Shown here: positions 47,657 to 58,739 of the stretch, in pieces
Layout: each line of letters begins with the position of its first letter
Position numbering within the stretch: position 1 is the stretch's first letter
Source of the DNA: Uranotaenia lowii
Lineage: Eukaryota; Arthropoda; Insecta; Diptera; Culicidae
DNA length: 64,000 bases
Assembly: GCF_029784155.1 (NCBI RefSeq)
Contig: NC_073692.1
Location: 22,778,444 to 22,842,443, forward strand
Direction: 5' to 3'
The notes under the pieces: model-generated
Seen by the model: only the letters and a program-made list of their open reading frames with translations
The model's database searches: none
What the model was told of the DNA's origin: nothing
Translations under genes and position numbers: made by a program

Positions 47657-49237
47657 TTACAACCTTTCTACCTTCAGCCAAACTCCATTAGCCGGTCCGA
47701 GGATGAAATTGGTCCTGGAATACTGCACCGGAATCTGAGTTCGATCGCAGATGCTAAACCGATACTGCCTCAGCAAACTAGCTAAACCGACCCGAGCCTG
47801 AATCTGTCCAAAACGCATTCCGATACAGATCCGAGGTCCCTCTCCGAATGGCAGATAACAGTACGGATCCCTTCGGGCAACTTGCTCCGCTGAAAATCTA
47901 TCCGGCTCGTACTGATCCGGGTTTGGGAAATGATCCGGATCGTGATGCATGGCATAGATTGGGATCATTATTTTTCGCCCCTTGTGGATGACTAGGTCCG
48001 AGTTCGGTAACCGGTAATCTTTATCAGCATTCCGTTCCAAGATAGCTACCGGAGGATGTTTGCGAAGAGTTTCTGAAATGATTCCAATACATAAGAGCTG
48101 TGATGATAACAGCAACTACCAACTATCTGAAGATGTGCATTTACCATTTATACACTGGTCGAGATAACCCATATTCGAGACGGCTTCATAAGTGAGACAC
48201 CCGTTGTTGGCGGCGTAGATGTCTAGTACGCATTTGCGTGCTCTCTCTTGAGCCTCCTGATTGAGGGCCAGCTCGTAGAGAGTGTAGGTCATTGCTGTCG
48301 ACGAAGTATCATAACCGGCAGTGAAGAAGATAAATGCCTGAGCCGCTATTTCTTGGAAAGACAACTTTCCTATCTCTTCTCCAGACTCTTCCAAGCGGCC
48401 CGTGTTCTTTAGTTTCAGCAAAAGGTCGATGAAATCGTTTCGAGAAACGGCGTTATTTTCTCGATAATCAATCGTTTCTTTGGTGACTTTGGTGAAAAAT
48501 GCCGATACGTCATCGTTGAGCTGCTTCATTCCTAGGGCATTTGCGTATTTGCGGAAGGCCTTCATAAGGTAAACGACCAGCGGCGAATGTGGCAGTTTAT
48601 CGAAGGCAATCTTACCGTAGCGACGAAACTCGTTGTCTGGGTCGCGAAAACTGTTACATTCTAATCCGAATGCACACGTTCCGATGACGTCGATCGTATA
48701 ACGCGACAGTAGATCGTGCATTTCGACTTCAGCCGTACTTTGTACCAACTCGCCGAGATGATCGCAAAACTGCTGACATACTCCCACCACCAAAGGAAAT
48801 GTCATTTTAATGCGTCCACTCGTGAACGTAGGCGATAGTTTGTTCCTCAACGTTTTCCACTTCTGTCCCTCAATTGCGAACAAGTGCGCAGAAAGTGGAT
48901 CATCCTTCTCGTTGAAGTAAACGCCTCGATTAGGAAAATAGTTGAAATCCTTCACCAACAGCGTTTTTATCAATTTGACATCGAAAATATACAACAGGGG
49001 CGTCATCAGCATAAAAACTCCCCCGTAAGGAGCCCCTTTTGTTTTAAAATAATCATAGTGACGTCTCGTAATTGGCGCAATATGTTCTACCTTTCCCAAG
49101 GTCCTAAAATTGCCATACGGAAATTCCGGTTCGATATAAGCCACCTGGCGATCCTTCCAATACTCAAAACGTTTCCTTATCCACCATCGCAAAAATGCGG
49201 CTAAAATAACACACCCGACTAGTTCAATTAGTACCAT
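47657..49237 (-). CDS. cytochrome P450, CYP6-type (copy A), 502 residues, two exons
   Basis: Predicted microsomal, heme-thiolate monooxygenase of insect clan 3. Such enzymes use NADPH-P450 reductase and oxidise lipophilic compounds such as plant toxins or insecticides; this role is inferred from family. Exon 1 is 48145-49237 and exon 2 is 47657-48072, joined by a 72-bp phase-1 GT-AG intron that falls just before the ExxR motif. The N-terminal anchor is residues 1-20, then a proline-containing hinge. Seen motifs are WKTLR (127-131, helix C), AGYDTS (307-312, I helix), ETLR (365-368, ExxR), YEPDRF (419-424) and FGEGPRICIG (440-449), with the heme-ligand Cys447. The length is normal, the start is the first ATG before the anchor, and there are no breaks. 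The substrate cannot be told and the subfamily was not assigned. Confidence 0.96.
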
Positions 49238-50200
49238 TGAGCTCTTTTACGACTCTGTTTTGGTTCTGGGTAGCTGGATTAACTTGTTGCACTCGCGAAC
49301 TCTTCGACCGGACTGGGGAGCCTGATCACGATCGATAATTTACAACAGAGTAGTCAACAGCATTCGGTATACTTAAGTCTCTTCGTAAAGCACTCTCAGA
49401 GCTACTGAGGTTTTTTTTTTTAATTTAATTAGCTCTTCAGCTTCTCTATTTTTATCAACCTGTTTTTTTTGTTTGTTTGTTTTGGTCACTATTTCTTCTA
49501 CATTGGTGCAAAAAAAAAGTTGCATGTCTCAAGCTACATTAAATCACTTTTCTACATGAGCTCAGCTCATGATTATTCGTTTATTCATGACTTAAGAAGG
49601 CAGGTCGATCTTGAGCTGACATGCGATCCATTTTAATTCAAATTCTTTATCTGTATGGTCAGATGGATCAAGAACTCCAAATAAAAACAGGAAACTCATT
49701 GAGTGTCTAATTAGCGGTTTTGTTTTAACCATTATAAAAGGCTGTATTTATATTTAAAAAAAAAACACCGTAAAATGTGATAAATACACCCACAAATTAG
49801 ACTCTACTCCAATAATGAACTTTCTTAAAGAAGGAACTATTGATATAAGATTTTATGCCGGGCCGGCAGCTTTCTGAAAACGTGCTTTGTTCTCACAGCG
49901 CAACGGCCTTGCATATGTATGCGTGAAAGAAACCAAATAAAACAAATCTCATATTCTTTTTATCACAAGACAAAGCAGGATCAAAACAATCAACCAGAAA
50001 GGATATTGTCGAATGATGTGCCGAGCGCTGTGTGTGTTAATGATGATTATCTGCAAAAATTTCATGTTGATCAAAGATTTCCTGGTGATCAAAGGTCCCC
50101 CAGTTTACGGTAATTATGAAATTTGGGAGAAAGAAGATGTTGAATTGAAAAAAATATTTTTCATTTTCATAAAGTACAAACGTCATGTAAAATTACCAAA
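49238..50200. other. upstream region of P450 copy A
   Basis: This must contain the promoter of the minus-strand P450 gene. No clear TATA box was found. A 17-bp interrupted palindrome CATGAGCTCAGCTCATG lies at 49555-49571, about 320 bp upstream of the start codon, and may be a dimeric factor site. From about 50030 the sequence belongs to a repeat also seen at 52092-52195. Confidence 0.4.
50030..50200. repeat. dispersed repeat, copy 1 of 2
   Basis: It shares TTAATGATGATTATCTGCAA, a TCATGTTGATCAAA segment, CCCCCAGTTTACGGTAATTA and GGAGAAAGAAGATG with 52092-52195, in the same order and orientation. It carries an extra partial duplication (CTGGTGATCAAAGG) absent from copy 2. Confidence 0.75.
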
Positions 50201-50230
50201 CTTACCGATGTTAGAAAAAAAAACGTCTCA

Positions 50231-50570
50231 AACCGAGATTTGGCTTAAAAGATCGGCATGTCGCAGAGCTACATCCAGAATGCAAAGAAGAGAGCTGGAC
50301 TACATACATAAAAGGTACAACCGCGATGAACGGCAACAATCGACGGCTAAAACTCGGGCACGGAACCTTTACGAGAAGATGCTGATAAAATATGGCTGCT
50401 GTGTGATGGACGACGAAACGTATATTAAAGCCGATTTTAAGCAAATTCCGTGGTTGGAGTTTTTCACCGGCAAGAGCAATAAGTTTGATGTGGACGACAA
50501 ATTTATGAAGAAGAAAATGTCGAAGTTCACCTCCTAATATCCCGTTTGACAGGCCAATAGAGGCAATTGT
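50231..50570 (+). pseudogene. DD37E mariner-type transposase fragment
   Basis: The readable part ends with TAKTRARNLYEKML, CCVMDDETYIKADFKQIP and VDDKFMKKKMSKFTS, closely parallel to the transposases at 58740-59777 and 60381-60780. It includes the first catalytic Asp region (MDDET). An in-frame TAA follows at 50535-50537 and a TGA at 50547-50549, at the position of a conserved Trp (YLVWQA in intact relatives). The N-terminal helix-turn-helix part and the second Asp and Glu are missing or unreadable. Non-functional. Confidence 0.75.
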
Positions 50571-51212
50571 GCCGGCCAATAAAAAAGTTTAACATTACTT
50601 TAATCATACTACCTACTTGAAGTTCTAGAAATCAAGGAAAACCAAACTAGAAAATGGGAATTACAACACAAAAGGGGGCCTCTAGTATCTCGAATAGTTT
50701 CACTATAATATAAGTTAAAGGACCCTACAGAATAAGCATTGCAAAACATTTTCAAAACAAAATTTGAACATTTTTCAATACAAAATTCAAGCAGAATCCG
50801 GTGATTATTCGACAAAAATTCACGAAGAAAGTAAAAAAAAAAACACAAGGGGTTTAAATTTTTCATCGAACACGTCAGTTGTGTTCGTATTGTTTTTTAA
50901 ACTCCCGAGAACAATAATTTATATACAACTTGGGAACCGACACCTAAAAAACTGAGCACAATTTGAGTTATCTGTTTCTTCTTAATGTGAACAAATCCAG
51001 CAAAATACCGACTTTTTTAACAACATTCTGGCAAGCGCTGATTGTCCACTACTTTGAAAACCTGGGCATGTTCAAAAAAAATCTGGGGAATCTGGACCCT
51101 ACAATAAATAGTACATCGCTTTCTCCTAATTAGTGAGTTAGGAATATATTTCAGGAGATTCCAGCTAACCAGACATTTTATTTATGTTTAGGAAATTTGA
51201 ATAAATAAGAGA

Positions 51213-52147
51213 ACCGTACACTGGGGGAACATTGATCACTTTGTTAATTCATTTGCGAATATTTTGGAGCACCCTTTTCTTGTAACACTAAAAAGTTATA
51301 AAATACTTTTTAAAATACTTACTGAAATAAGGAGTATAAAGCATGATCATTGATAGTAGAATATTCAAACGACATGAGTGGCTTTAACTCAATGTTTGTT
51401 CCAATTCAGATTTCATGTATCGGGGTAACTTTGATCACTATGGTTTAAACGTATCTCATCATATTCAAAATTATTGTTTTGATGCCAATTAGAACAGAAG
51501 GCTTAAAAATCAGTAACAGTAATTTTTTGTTTGGACTCAATTGAATTTTTCAATGTTTTCTTTCAAATACAAATACAAAGATGGACAATGTTGCTGCCTA
51601 CATTTAGGGGCAAAAATTATAAACATTTCTTCTTTTGGTCTCAAAAAAAAAATGAAATTTTACTTGCCTTCATGCAATTTCCTAGGTTCTCCCACTGTTC
51701 TTATGATTTTTTTTAATCAAACTTGAACCATTTGATACGGTTTTTAGCTATTTGTTCAATACTGGCTTTCTCATAGAAAATGTCCGTTTTTTTTAATATC
51801 CAAAAATTACCATAGAATGTCCATAACAATAACACTAAAACTATACCTATACAAAGGAAAAAAGTTAAACTTTCATATAAACAACCCATTCGCTTCTAAA
51901 TGCTATCATTTTATCAGGAGAGATGTTTGTTTGTAAGTCTTCGAAAAACCAGATATTTTGAAATTTTAAAAATACGTTTTAAGCAATTTAAAAAAAAATT
52001 AACTATAAACCAGATTTAGCCTATTTGAAACACAATTTATAGGCTTTCAAACGTAGAAAACAGTTTTGAGATATTTTAACTTCAGACTTAGTTAATGATG
52101 ATTATCTGCAAAAAATCATGTTGATCAAAATTCCCCCAGTTTACGGT
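51213..52147. mobile_element. inverted-repeat-bounded element, about 0.93 kb
   Basis: The left end ACCGTACACTGGGGGAAC, continuing ATTGATCA, is inverted at 52122-52147 (ACCGTAAACTGGGGGAAT, continuing TTTGATCA), with 23 of 26 bases matching. A TA lies at the same position in both. A further internal GGGGTAACTTTGATCAC copy is present. Sequence beyond the right end is shared with the 50030-50200 repeat, so the true element may be larger than the inverted repeats suggest. There is no coding frame. Confidence 0.55.
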
Positions 52148-52199
52148 AATTATGAGATTTTGGAGAAAGAAGATGAAAAATTACTAAACTTCATCATTT

Positions 52200-54140
52200 G
52201 TGAGAAAATTTACAAAAGGCAATTTAAGGAAAGCATCACGTTTACTCAAATTTAATAAACGACTTTTTTTATTAAACACTTCAGAATTTGGACCGTCAAT
52301 ACCGACAATATCCGGGTCCAAATCAGCACAAGTGTAAGTACACAGCAAAAAATTTCTAAAAGTACACGGAATCTAAAACACGAGTGATCTATTTTTTCTT
52401 GAGTGTAATTACAAAAAGATGTAATTTTAAACTTCTTTCGATGTAATATTAGTCTATTTTCCAAAATTGAATAGAAATAAACTGTTTTGATTTAGTTTTA
52501 CACTGCATCATGCGAAAATTAACCGATCAGTGAAATTTATATCACAAACAGTGTAAAATTATATCAGTTTGATTTAAAATTGAATACAAGTATTTAAATT
52601 GTGCCTTTTTATATTTCAAGTTAGTTTGCGCGTCTGGCACAGAGTAAACAAGTCGGAAAATTATTCGGAAACGAGTCATTCAAAGGCGTAGCTACAGGAG
52701 CACTTTAAGAGTCTTTAAAGTAGTAAGCTTATGAGACGTGAAATAGAGAATATGGTTGAAACTGATAAATTCTCTCTCCATTACAGCAAGGTCAGATTTT
52801 TCGCAGGGGCTGATATCCGGCCAGTGATTATCCGGAGAATCTTTTGCCACAACAATTCAAGTGTGCAGGATGCTGACCGAAAAATTATGATTTCCGGAAC
52901 CATTCGAGGATGCTGATCATGCTGATTTGAAAAACATCCCCGTGCTGGGAATCATCGGATGCAACAACAATATCAGCCTGATGCTTTCCGAATGTTTTTT
53001 TTATGTTCAGTTTTGGAAATAAATGTGAATTAAAAATGATACATGCGGCGTATTTATTCAAGACAAAAGCAAAAACCTTAATATTTAGAAAAAATATCAA
53101 TACTTACGATAGTAAATTTTAAAATTTACATCCCTGTGTATTTTTACACGACGGCTTTTGTGATCCAATCTCGAGCATTGATTTCGATCTAAATTTACAC
53201 GCCTCAAAATTACATCCTCGAAAAAAATACACCGTGATAGAATTTTACATCAAAATCGATGTTCCGTTTTCGTGCATCGTTTTCGATCTAAATTTACACG
53301 AATTTTTCTTGCTGTGTATAGATAATGCAAAATAATGTATGCACCCTCTTTCCGACAATCAATTTTGAAAAAAAAAACAACAAGAATGAAAAAAAACTGC
53401 TGTATTTGCTAAAATCCGGTATCACATTTGAAATTCGAATTGAAACTTTTCCAGCTGATAGAACCAAAGTCTTCTAGTATTGACTCTGAGGTGCTTCTAT
53501 TTTAAAATTATCTTCTGCTGAAGTAAATATCATGAATTCAGCATTTCATTTCCCAATTGACCGTTCATTCTCAAATTATGTTCATCATAAAAACTTTCTC
53601 ATAGTTGAAATACGAATTTCCATTCATTAAATATAAATATTTCTATTTTTCTAATCTTGTCTTTTTCTAGATTTTAAAACAGAGTTTAAAACCATTGAGA
53701 TTTTCAAGTTTTGTGTTGTTCCTTCAGTTCCATGGTTTTTCTGAGTATTGAGAACTCAAGGTATTTGGATTCCTTATCTGATTTTTGAATTTCTTTATAA
53801 CTGACATCGTACTTTAAACATCCAAAAATCATTTAGACTTTATGTTTTCAACTTTTGTCACATTTAGAAGAAGTTTTTCAGAAATGTTTCTGTTATTAAT
53901 ATATGCTCTGATAAGAATCTTTTTCCTTATTGAAAATTGTAATCGCCGTTACATTTAAAATTATTGGCACGTTACATGAAAACACTTTACAATCGTTGTA
54001 GCATTCGTGTCTGAATTTGATTTGAAATGATAATTTGAATGGACATAATGGTTATTTGTAGGCAAAATGTTGAACTCACTTACAGTTCCTTCGCATTTTC
54101 AAAAATTATGTATTCTCTGAGATGGTATATGGAAAAAAAC
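52200..54140. other. intergenic, AT-rich, nothing recognised
   Basis: Short repeats of the kind TTTACACGA and CGATCTAAATTTACACG recur around 52320-53310, in both orientations, suggesting an old repeat. No gene or bounded element could be supported. Confidence 0.35.
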
Positions 54141-54144
54141 GATT

Positions 54145-54200
54145 CATGGGGTCCCCGAGAAAAATTGCCCCGGGCCCCCCAATGGCTTAAACCGGCCCAG
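54145..54200. mobile_element. lone hAT-like terminus
   Basis: The sequence contains GCCCCGGGCCCCCCAATGG and ends TTAAACCGGCCCAG. Its reverse complement, CTGGGCCGGTTTAAGCCATT, then a G-rich run, resembles a (CAG)GGCCGG-type terminus with the G-tract seen in the complete hAT-like elements here. No partner end or target duplication was found. Confidence 0.35.
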
Positions 54201-54874
54201 GGAATTAGGGAATTATTCTGTGTCAATTGAAAGTAGGTACAAAAACTCATCTAGGCAAGAAAGCGATGCATGTGATTGTGGTAAAAAGTATATAATGTAA
54301 ATATGCCAACACTTGCGTCTTGTTGACCGATGGCAAGTGAGAAGTCCTGGTTCCGTGCCGAAGACAAGTTTGTCCACAAGTGTTTAAAGTACACCTTGTT
54401 TTGACTCAAAATGATTTTTAGATATTTTCAAAGCATTATTTAAAACGTTTTTCAATTCTAAACAAAGAATAAGAATAAATCAAAACATTAATTTCAATAC
54501 TTAAAGACTCTCTCCAGTGATATCAAAAATAGTTATAATACCTACGTGTATTATCGTTTCGATTTTCTAAAACTTTAACTTAAAATTAAACTTAAATTTT
54601 CTTAGATACAACCTCTCTCAAACGAAATATGTAGGCAAAATCGGAATTCTTGATTGAATGGGGTATAAAAAATAGATTCAACTCGTTTTTTTTTTATAAA
54701 AGTTAGTCAGTTCATCAGTTATCGATGATTGTCAATTTTGTCACTGATTCAAAGATTTATTCTGAAGCTTAAAAAAAAGGTTTTTGACAGGACGCCGAAA
54801 TCTTCCAAAATCAGTTATTAAAAAAAAGTCACCGAAAATGCTGCTGTTTTTTAAATTTTTTTAGTTTAGTAGTA

Positions 54875-56050
54875 TACTGCCGCTGCCGGCAAGTCTGTCC
54901 TATATACAAAAACAACGAAACGAGAAAAACGGCTTTAAAGATTTTTATAAACTTTCATGGATTTCTCGGTTGAAACTTAACCTTTTCTATTTCTTTCTCC
55001 ACAGATATTAAGATAATTGTTGTAGAATTTCATCCAATGTTTTTTTGCTTTGTAATTTGTTGATGCAGAGGAGAAAATAATGATGGGACAGCCTTGCGAG
55101 TATATTTTGCATGCGTATTGAATGTACCCGCAAAGCTGTCCCATATTTGGCTTTTCCTTTGTCTTTTGATCTTTTGATTCTCTCTATCTTCGCTATATTA
55201 TTCACTTTACTGATTTTTTACTGATGAAAATAAGTTTGTCATGGTGTTTATGACATATTTAGATAAAGATAACGTATTAAGTTTATCGTAAGAATTGAGT
55301 ATGTATAAAATAAAATGAATAACAGCGTTCCATGGTTGTTTAACCTGTACCTATCTTTTGGATAGTTTTTCAGTCGATTATCTTTTGAAAAAGATTATAA
55401 ATACCTACAAATTATATTAATGTTGAATCAAAAACAGCAAATCATCTTGGCTGCAAATATTTAATGAGAAAAATCAATTCAATATGACTAACGGGTGTGC
55501 TACCAGGTACGCGTATTTTGGTTCATAGATTTTATGAAAGTTCAAGCAGCAAGTAACAGCATGACCAAAACCTAAAAATATGGCTTTGTAGCTGACTATT
55601 TTCCATGTTTTACAACGAACAATTCAGTAAACCTTATGCGAAATTTGAAAAAAAAACCATGTTTGGTGGAATGTACCCATTAGGCTAAAGTAGCTTGTAA
55701 AAATTATGGAAACTTTTATTTTTGACTTTACTGTACTGTTTTATGTAGTCTAACTTTCGTAATTTCAATGAATGCTTATTTTGTCGCACACATTGTATGA
55801 ATATTAGTAAAAGTAACGTGAATTAGAGGAGCTATTTTAAAGCACTCTGTAAAAATAGACATATGGGACAGCTTTGCGGGTATATTTCATATGGGACAGA
55901 CATGACTTGATATTTTTTTCATATATTTTGAGAGCAAAGTTATGACAGTTTTTAGTCTAAATTGAAGAACTAACTGTATTTGAACGATTTTTGAGATAAA
56001 CTGAAAAATGACAAAATGCATATGGGACAGTCTTGCGAATAGCGGCAGTA
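54875..56050. mobile_element. TA-flanked terminal-inverted-repeat element with reiterated GGGACAG motifs, 1176 bp
   Basis: Left end TACTGCCGCTGCCGGCAAG, then CTGTCC. The right end, reverse-complemented, is TACTGCCGCTATTCGCAAG, then CTGTCC. TA borders both (54873-54874, 56051-56052), as expected for Tc1/mariner-type insertion. The motif ATGGGACAG(C/T)(C/T)TTGCG, or its inverse, recurs inside at about 55083-55097, 55129-55144 and 55862-55878, besides the two termini. No transposase frame is present. It lies directly downstream of P450 copy B. Confidence 0.8.
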
Positions 56051-56055
56051 TATTT

Positions 56056-56061
56056 TTTATT
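56056..56061 (-). promoter_or_regulatory. poly(A) signal of P450 copy B
   Basis: AATAAA on the minus strand, 54 nt past the stop codon of the P450 gene. The transposon terminus starts only 5 nt further on, so cleavage would fall inside the transposon end. Confidence 0.5.
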
Positions 56062-56115
56062 CAAAATCTGAATTCCCTCGTTTGTACAATAGATTACACA
56101 CCTTTTTAGTTACTA

Positions 56116-57665
56116 CTAAACCTTCTCAATTTTCAGCCACATTCCTCCCAAGAATCCGGTAAGATTATTTTTGGGGTCAAACTGTATCGGATTGGGAGTT
56201 TTCGGGGACACCGAAAAGCGGAAGTTTTTCAATAAACTCGCCAGTCCCACACGAGTTTGCATCAGTCCAAATCTCATGCCGATGCAATTGCGCGGACCGT
56301 AACCGAATGGGATGAATTGAAGGGGATGCCATGAGGCCATTTTTTCCGAGGTAAACCGATCCGGATCAAAGCGTTCCGGTTCAGGGAAGTATGTTGGATC
56401 GTTATGAAAGGCATGAATCGGTAGCAGAACTCGGGTTCCCTTTTCCAGTGTTACATTCATTTCTGGCACGAAATAATCTTTTGTAACTATTCGGTTGGAA
56501 AATGGCGCCGGCGGATATAAACGCATGGTTTCTGAAAGAATTTATAAACATCTTAATTTTTCCAATTTTAAGTAAAAATTTACTGATTACCGTGAATACA
56601 ATTTTCGAGATATTTCATCTCATGTACAGCTTCATAGGTGAATGATCCATGGCTGGCAAGAACCTGGTTGATGTTATTTCGAGCTTTTTCTTGTACGTCT
56701 TGATTTCGAGCCATTTCGTATAAGAAGAAGGACATTGCCGTGGATGATGTTTCGAAACCAGCTAGGAAAAATACGAAACATTGAGCAACAATTTCGTAGA
56801 ATTGCCACCCACCTAGATCAGCATCTCCCATTGAAGTTTCGTCTTTCTGCATCCTGATCAAAGTATCTAGGAAATCATCGCGTCTGATATCGTTTGTCTT
56901 TCGATAATTGATGGTTTTCCTGACTGCATCGAAGAAAAAATCTTCCACCTGCTGGTTTGTAACTTTAAGCCCCAGAAATTTGGACAAGCTTCTAAACGTA
57001 TTGGTGAAATTACGAAGGAAAGTTTTCTTAGGAGTTTGTTCCATAGAAAGTCGTCCCATTTCTCTGAACATGGCTTTCGGATCCTCCAAACTGTTACATT
57101 CCAGTCCGAAAGCACAGCTTCCTATAACATCGGTTGTAAATCTTGCTAAGAAATCCTTCATTTCAACTTCATCTCCTTTTTCCAATTCCAGCATTATCTG
57201 CTTTCGAAATTGCTCAGCGACTGCTGTTATCGTTGCAAACATCAGCTTCATTTTTCCGGAAGTGAACGCTGGCGTAAGTTTGCTGCGCACATCTTTCCAC
57301 CGCGTCCCTTCAAGGGTGATCAAATGAGCCTCCAGGGGTTCCGCCTTTTCATTGTTGTAAACTCCTCGGTCATGGAAGTGCTGAAAGTCCCGTACCAGCA
57401 CATTTTTCGCCCAATCAAGATCTGCCATCACGACAACAGGTCTCAGGAAGAAATATAATCCTACAAATTTTATTCCTGGACCCTTGAAGCGATTGTAATA
57501 TTCCGTTAACAGGAGAAAGAGTGGCTTCTGCTTCAGTTCTCCCAGATTTCCGAACGGGAAACTCGGAGCTGCGTGTGGAACATTTCGGTGATTCCAATAA
57601 TTGTAGCAGTTTCGGACCCACCAAAAGGCTGCTAGCAAAACAGCTAGCAGAAGATAGATGAACAT
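56116..57665 (-). CDS. cytochrome P450, CYP6-type (copy B), 496 residues, two exons
   Basis: Predicted endoplasmic-reticulum heme-thiolate monooxygenase of insect clan 3. Exon 1 is 56591-57665 and exon 2 is 56116-56531, joined by a 59-bp phase-1 GT-AG intron. The frame stays open upstream to a TTG at 57729, but the first ATG (57663-57665) starts MFIYLLLAVLLAAFWW, a normal membrane anchor, so it was chosen. Seen motifs are WKDVR (123-127), AGFETS (302-307), ETMR (359-362), FDPDRF (413-418) and FGYGPRNCIG (434-443), with heme-ligand Cys441. Intron position and phase, and the 416-nt second exon, match copy A, so the two are tandem duplicates. There are no breaks and the gene is probably active. 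The substrate is unknown. Confidence 0.96.
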
Positions 57666-57711
57666 CTTTTCCGAAATTTTTGGCACCGTTATATCTGAAG
57701 TCGTTTGAGCT

Positions 57712-57720
57712 ACTGACTGA
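57712..57720 (-). promoter_or_regulatory. possible initiator of P450 copy B
   Basis: On the minus strand two overlapping TCAGT pentamers (TCAGTCAGT), the arthropod initiator consensus, lie about 50 nt upstream of the ATG. No TATA box is obvious at -30. A transcription start here would exclude the TTG-initiated extension. Confidence 0.3.
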
Positions 57721-57739
57721 GCTGGAGTCAAGGCTGCGA

Positions 57740-58290
57740 AAGATTAATCTATGCTATCTGTCCGTCTCAAACCTGTTAGTTGATAACGCACATGGTTGCT
57801 CTCAATTGTGGTTATGTTGTGCGGGTCTTTTTTTGGGGGCAATGAAACACGCTGTTTGAATTACATAACATGTGTTAGGGCTAGTAGTTGAGTTAGCGCG
57901 TTTGGAGACATGCATTTAAAGTTTTGGTACCCGAACGAATTTTCAAATCGCCTAAAGCCAATAAATTTGAGAATATATACATCCCGAAAAATTGATTCAA
58001 AAAAACTATATAAAAAAATTAAATTTCAATGAGAAAGCAAAACATCTGAGTACCGATGGAAGTCAAAGAAGATATAAGATAATACTCGTTATTTTCGGGC
58101 CGACAATCAGTCTAGACAGCTTTGATAAGTAGCTTGTAGAACAGCAATTTGTTCTATCAATTAGCAAAGTAAATAAGAAATAAACAACTCTTGCGCTTCA
58201 ATTATTGTGCGTTTTTTTTAAATGTGTCAGACATATCCCATCCATGTTTTATTAATACAAATTAATGCCATATTTCACTGACTTAAGCTA
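57740..58290. other. upstream region of P450 copy B
   Basis: AT-rich sequence with no further feature. The promoter of copy B presumably lies in its left part. Confidence 0.35.
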
Positions 58291-58295
58291 ACCAG

Positions 58296-58577
58296 CTGTT
58301 TGGAACCTGGTATTTCGTTAGGTTTCGAAGAGAACACCAAGGGCTACCGTCTGTATGACTTGAAGACCAAGAAGATCATCCCGGGACGTGATGTTCAACG
58401 TGAACACAACCTGGTGGGAAAACTTACCTCGGAATGGTTTACTTGGACTCAATGGTTTAGCCAACGAAGTAGCAGTAGAATCGGCTAGACCAGTCGAGGC
58501 TCCGAGTGTTTCTGATGCTGCCGTTCTGGCACCGATCTCCGACGACGATGTGGTTATCTTGCAACGTCAATCCTAGA
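58296..58577 (+). pseudogene. Ty1/Copia polyprotein fragment
   Basis: The first frame reads LGFEENTKGYRLYDLKTKKI then IPGRDV. This is the conserved Copia junction between integrase and reverse transcriptase (typically the FLGY...KGYRL.D...KK...SRDV.F.E pattern). A frameshift follows. The other frame continues MFNV and later ends in an acidic stretch (SDDDVV) before a stop at about 58575. No catalytic reverse transcriptase motif follows. It is a short dead fragment cut off by the adjoining mariner element. Confidence 0.65.
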
Positions 58578-58739
58578 AAGCTGTTTTGAAAATGACGATC
58601 TTAATGAGGCGTTTAGTAATGTAATGTTAATTGTGATACGGTCAAAATTTGGTCAAGGAAAAACGCGTGTAAATCGGTGAAATCGTTTTCTTTTTAAATC
58701 AATTTAAATTTTTTTTTTCAAGTTCAATTAGTATAAAAC

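Noticed and set aside
57666..57731. Extension of P450 copy B by 22 residues
   Set aside because: The extension begins with TTG, not ATG, has no P450 counterpart, and overlaps the candidate initiator. The ATG at 57663-57665 starts a normal anchor.
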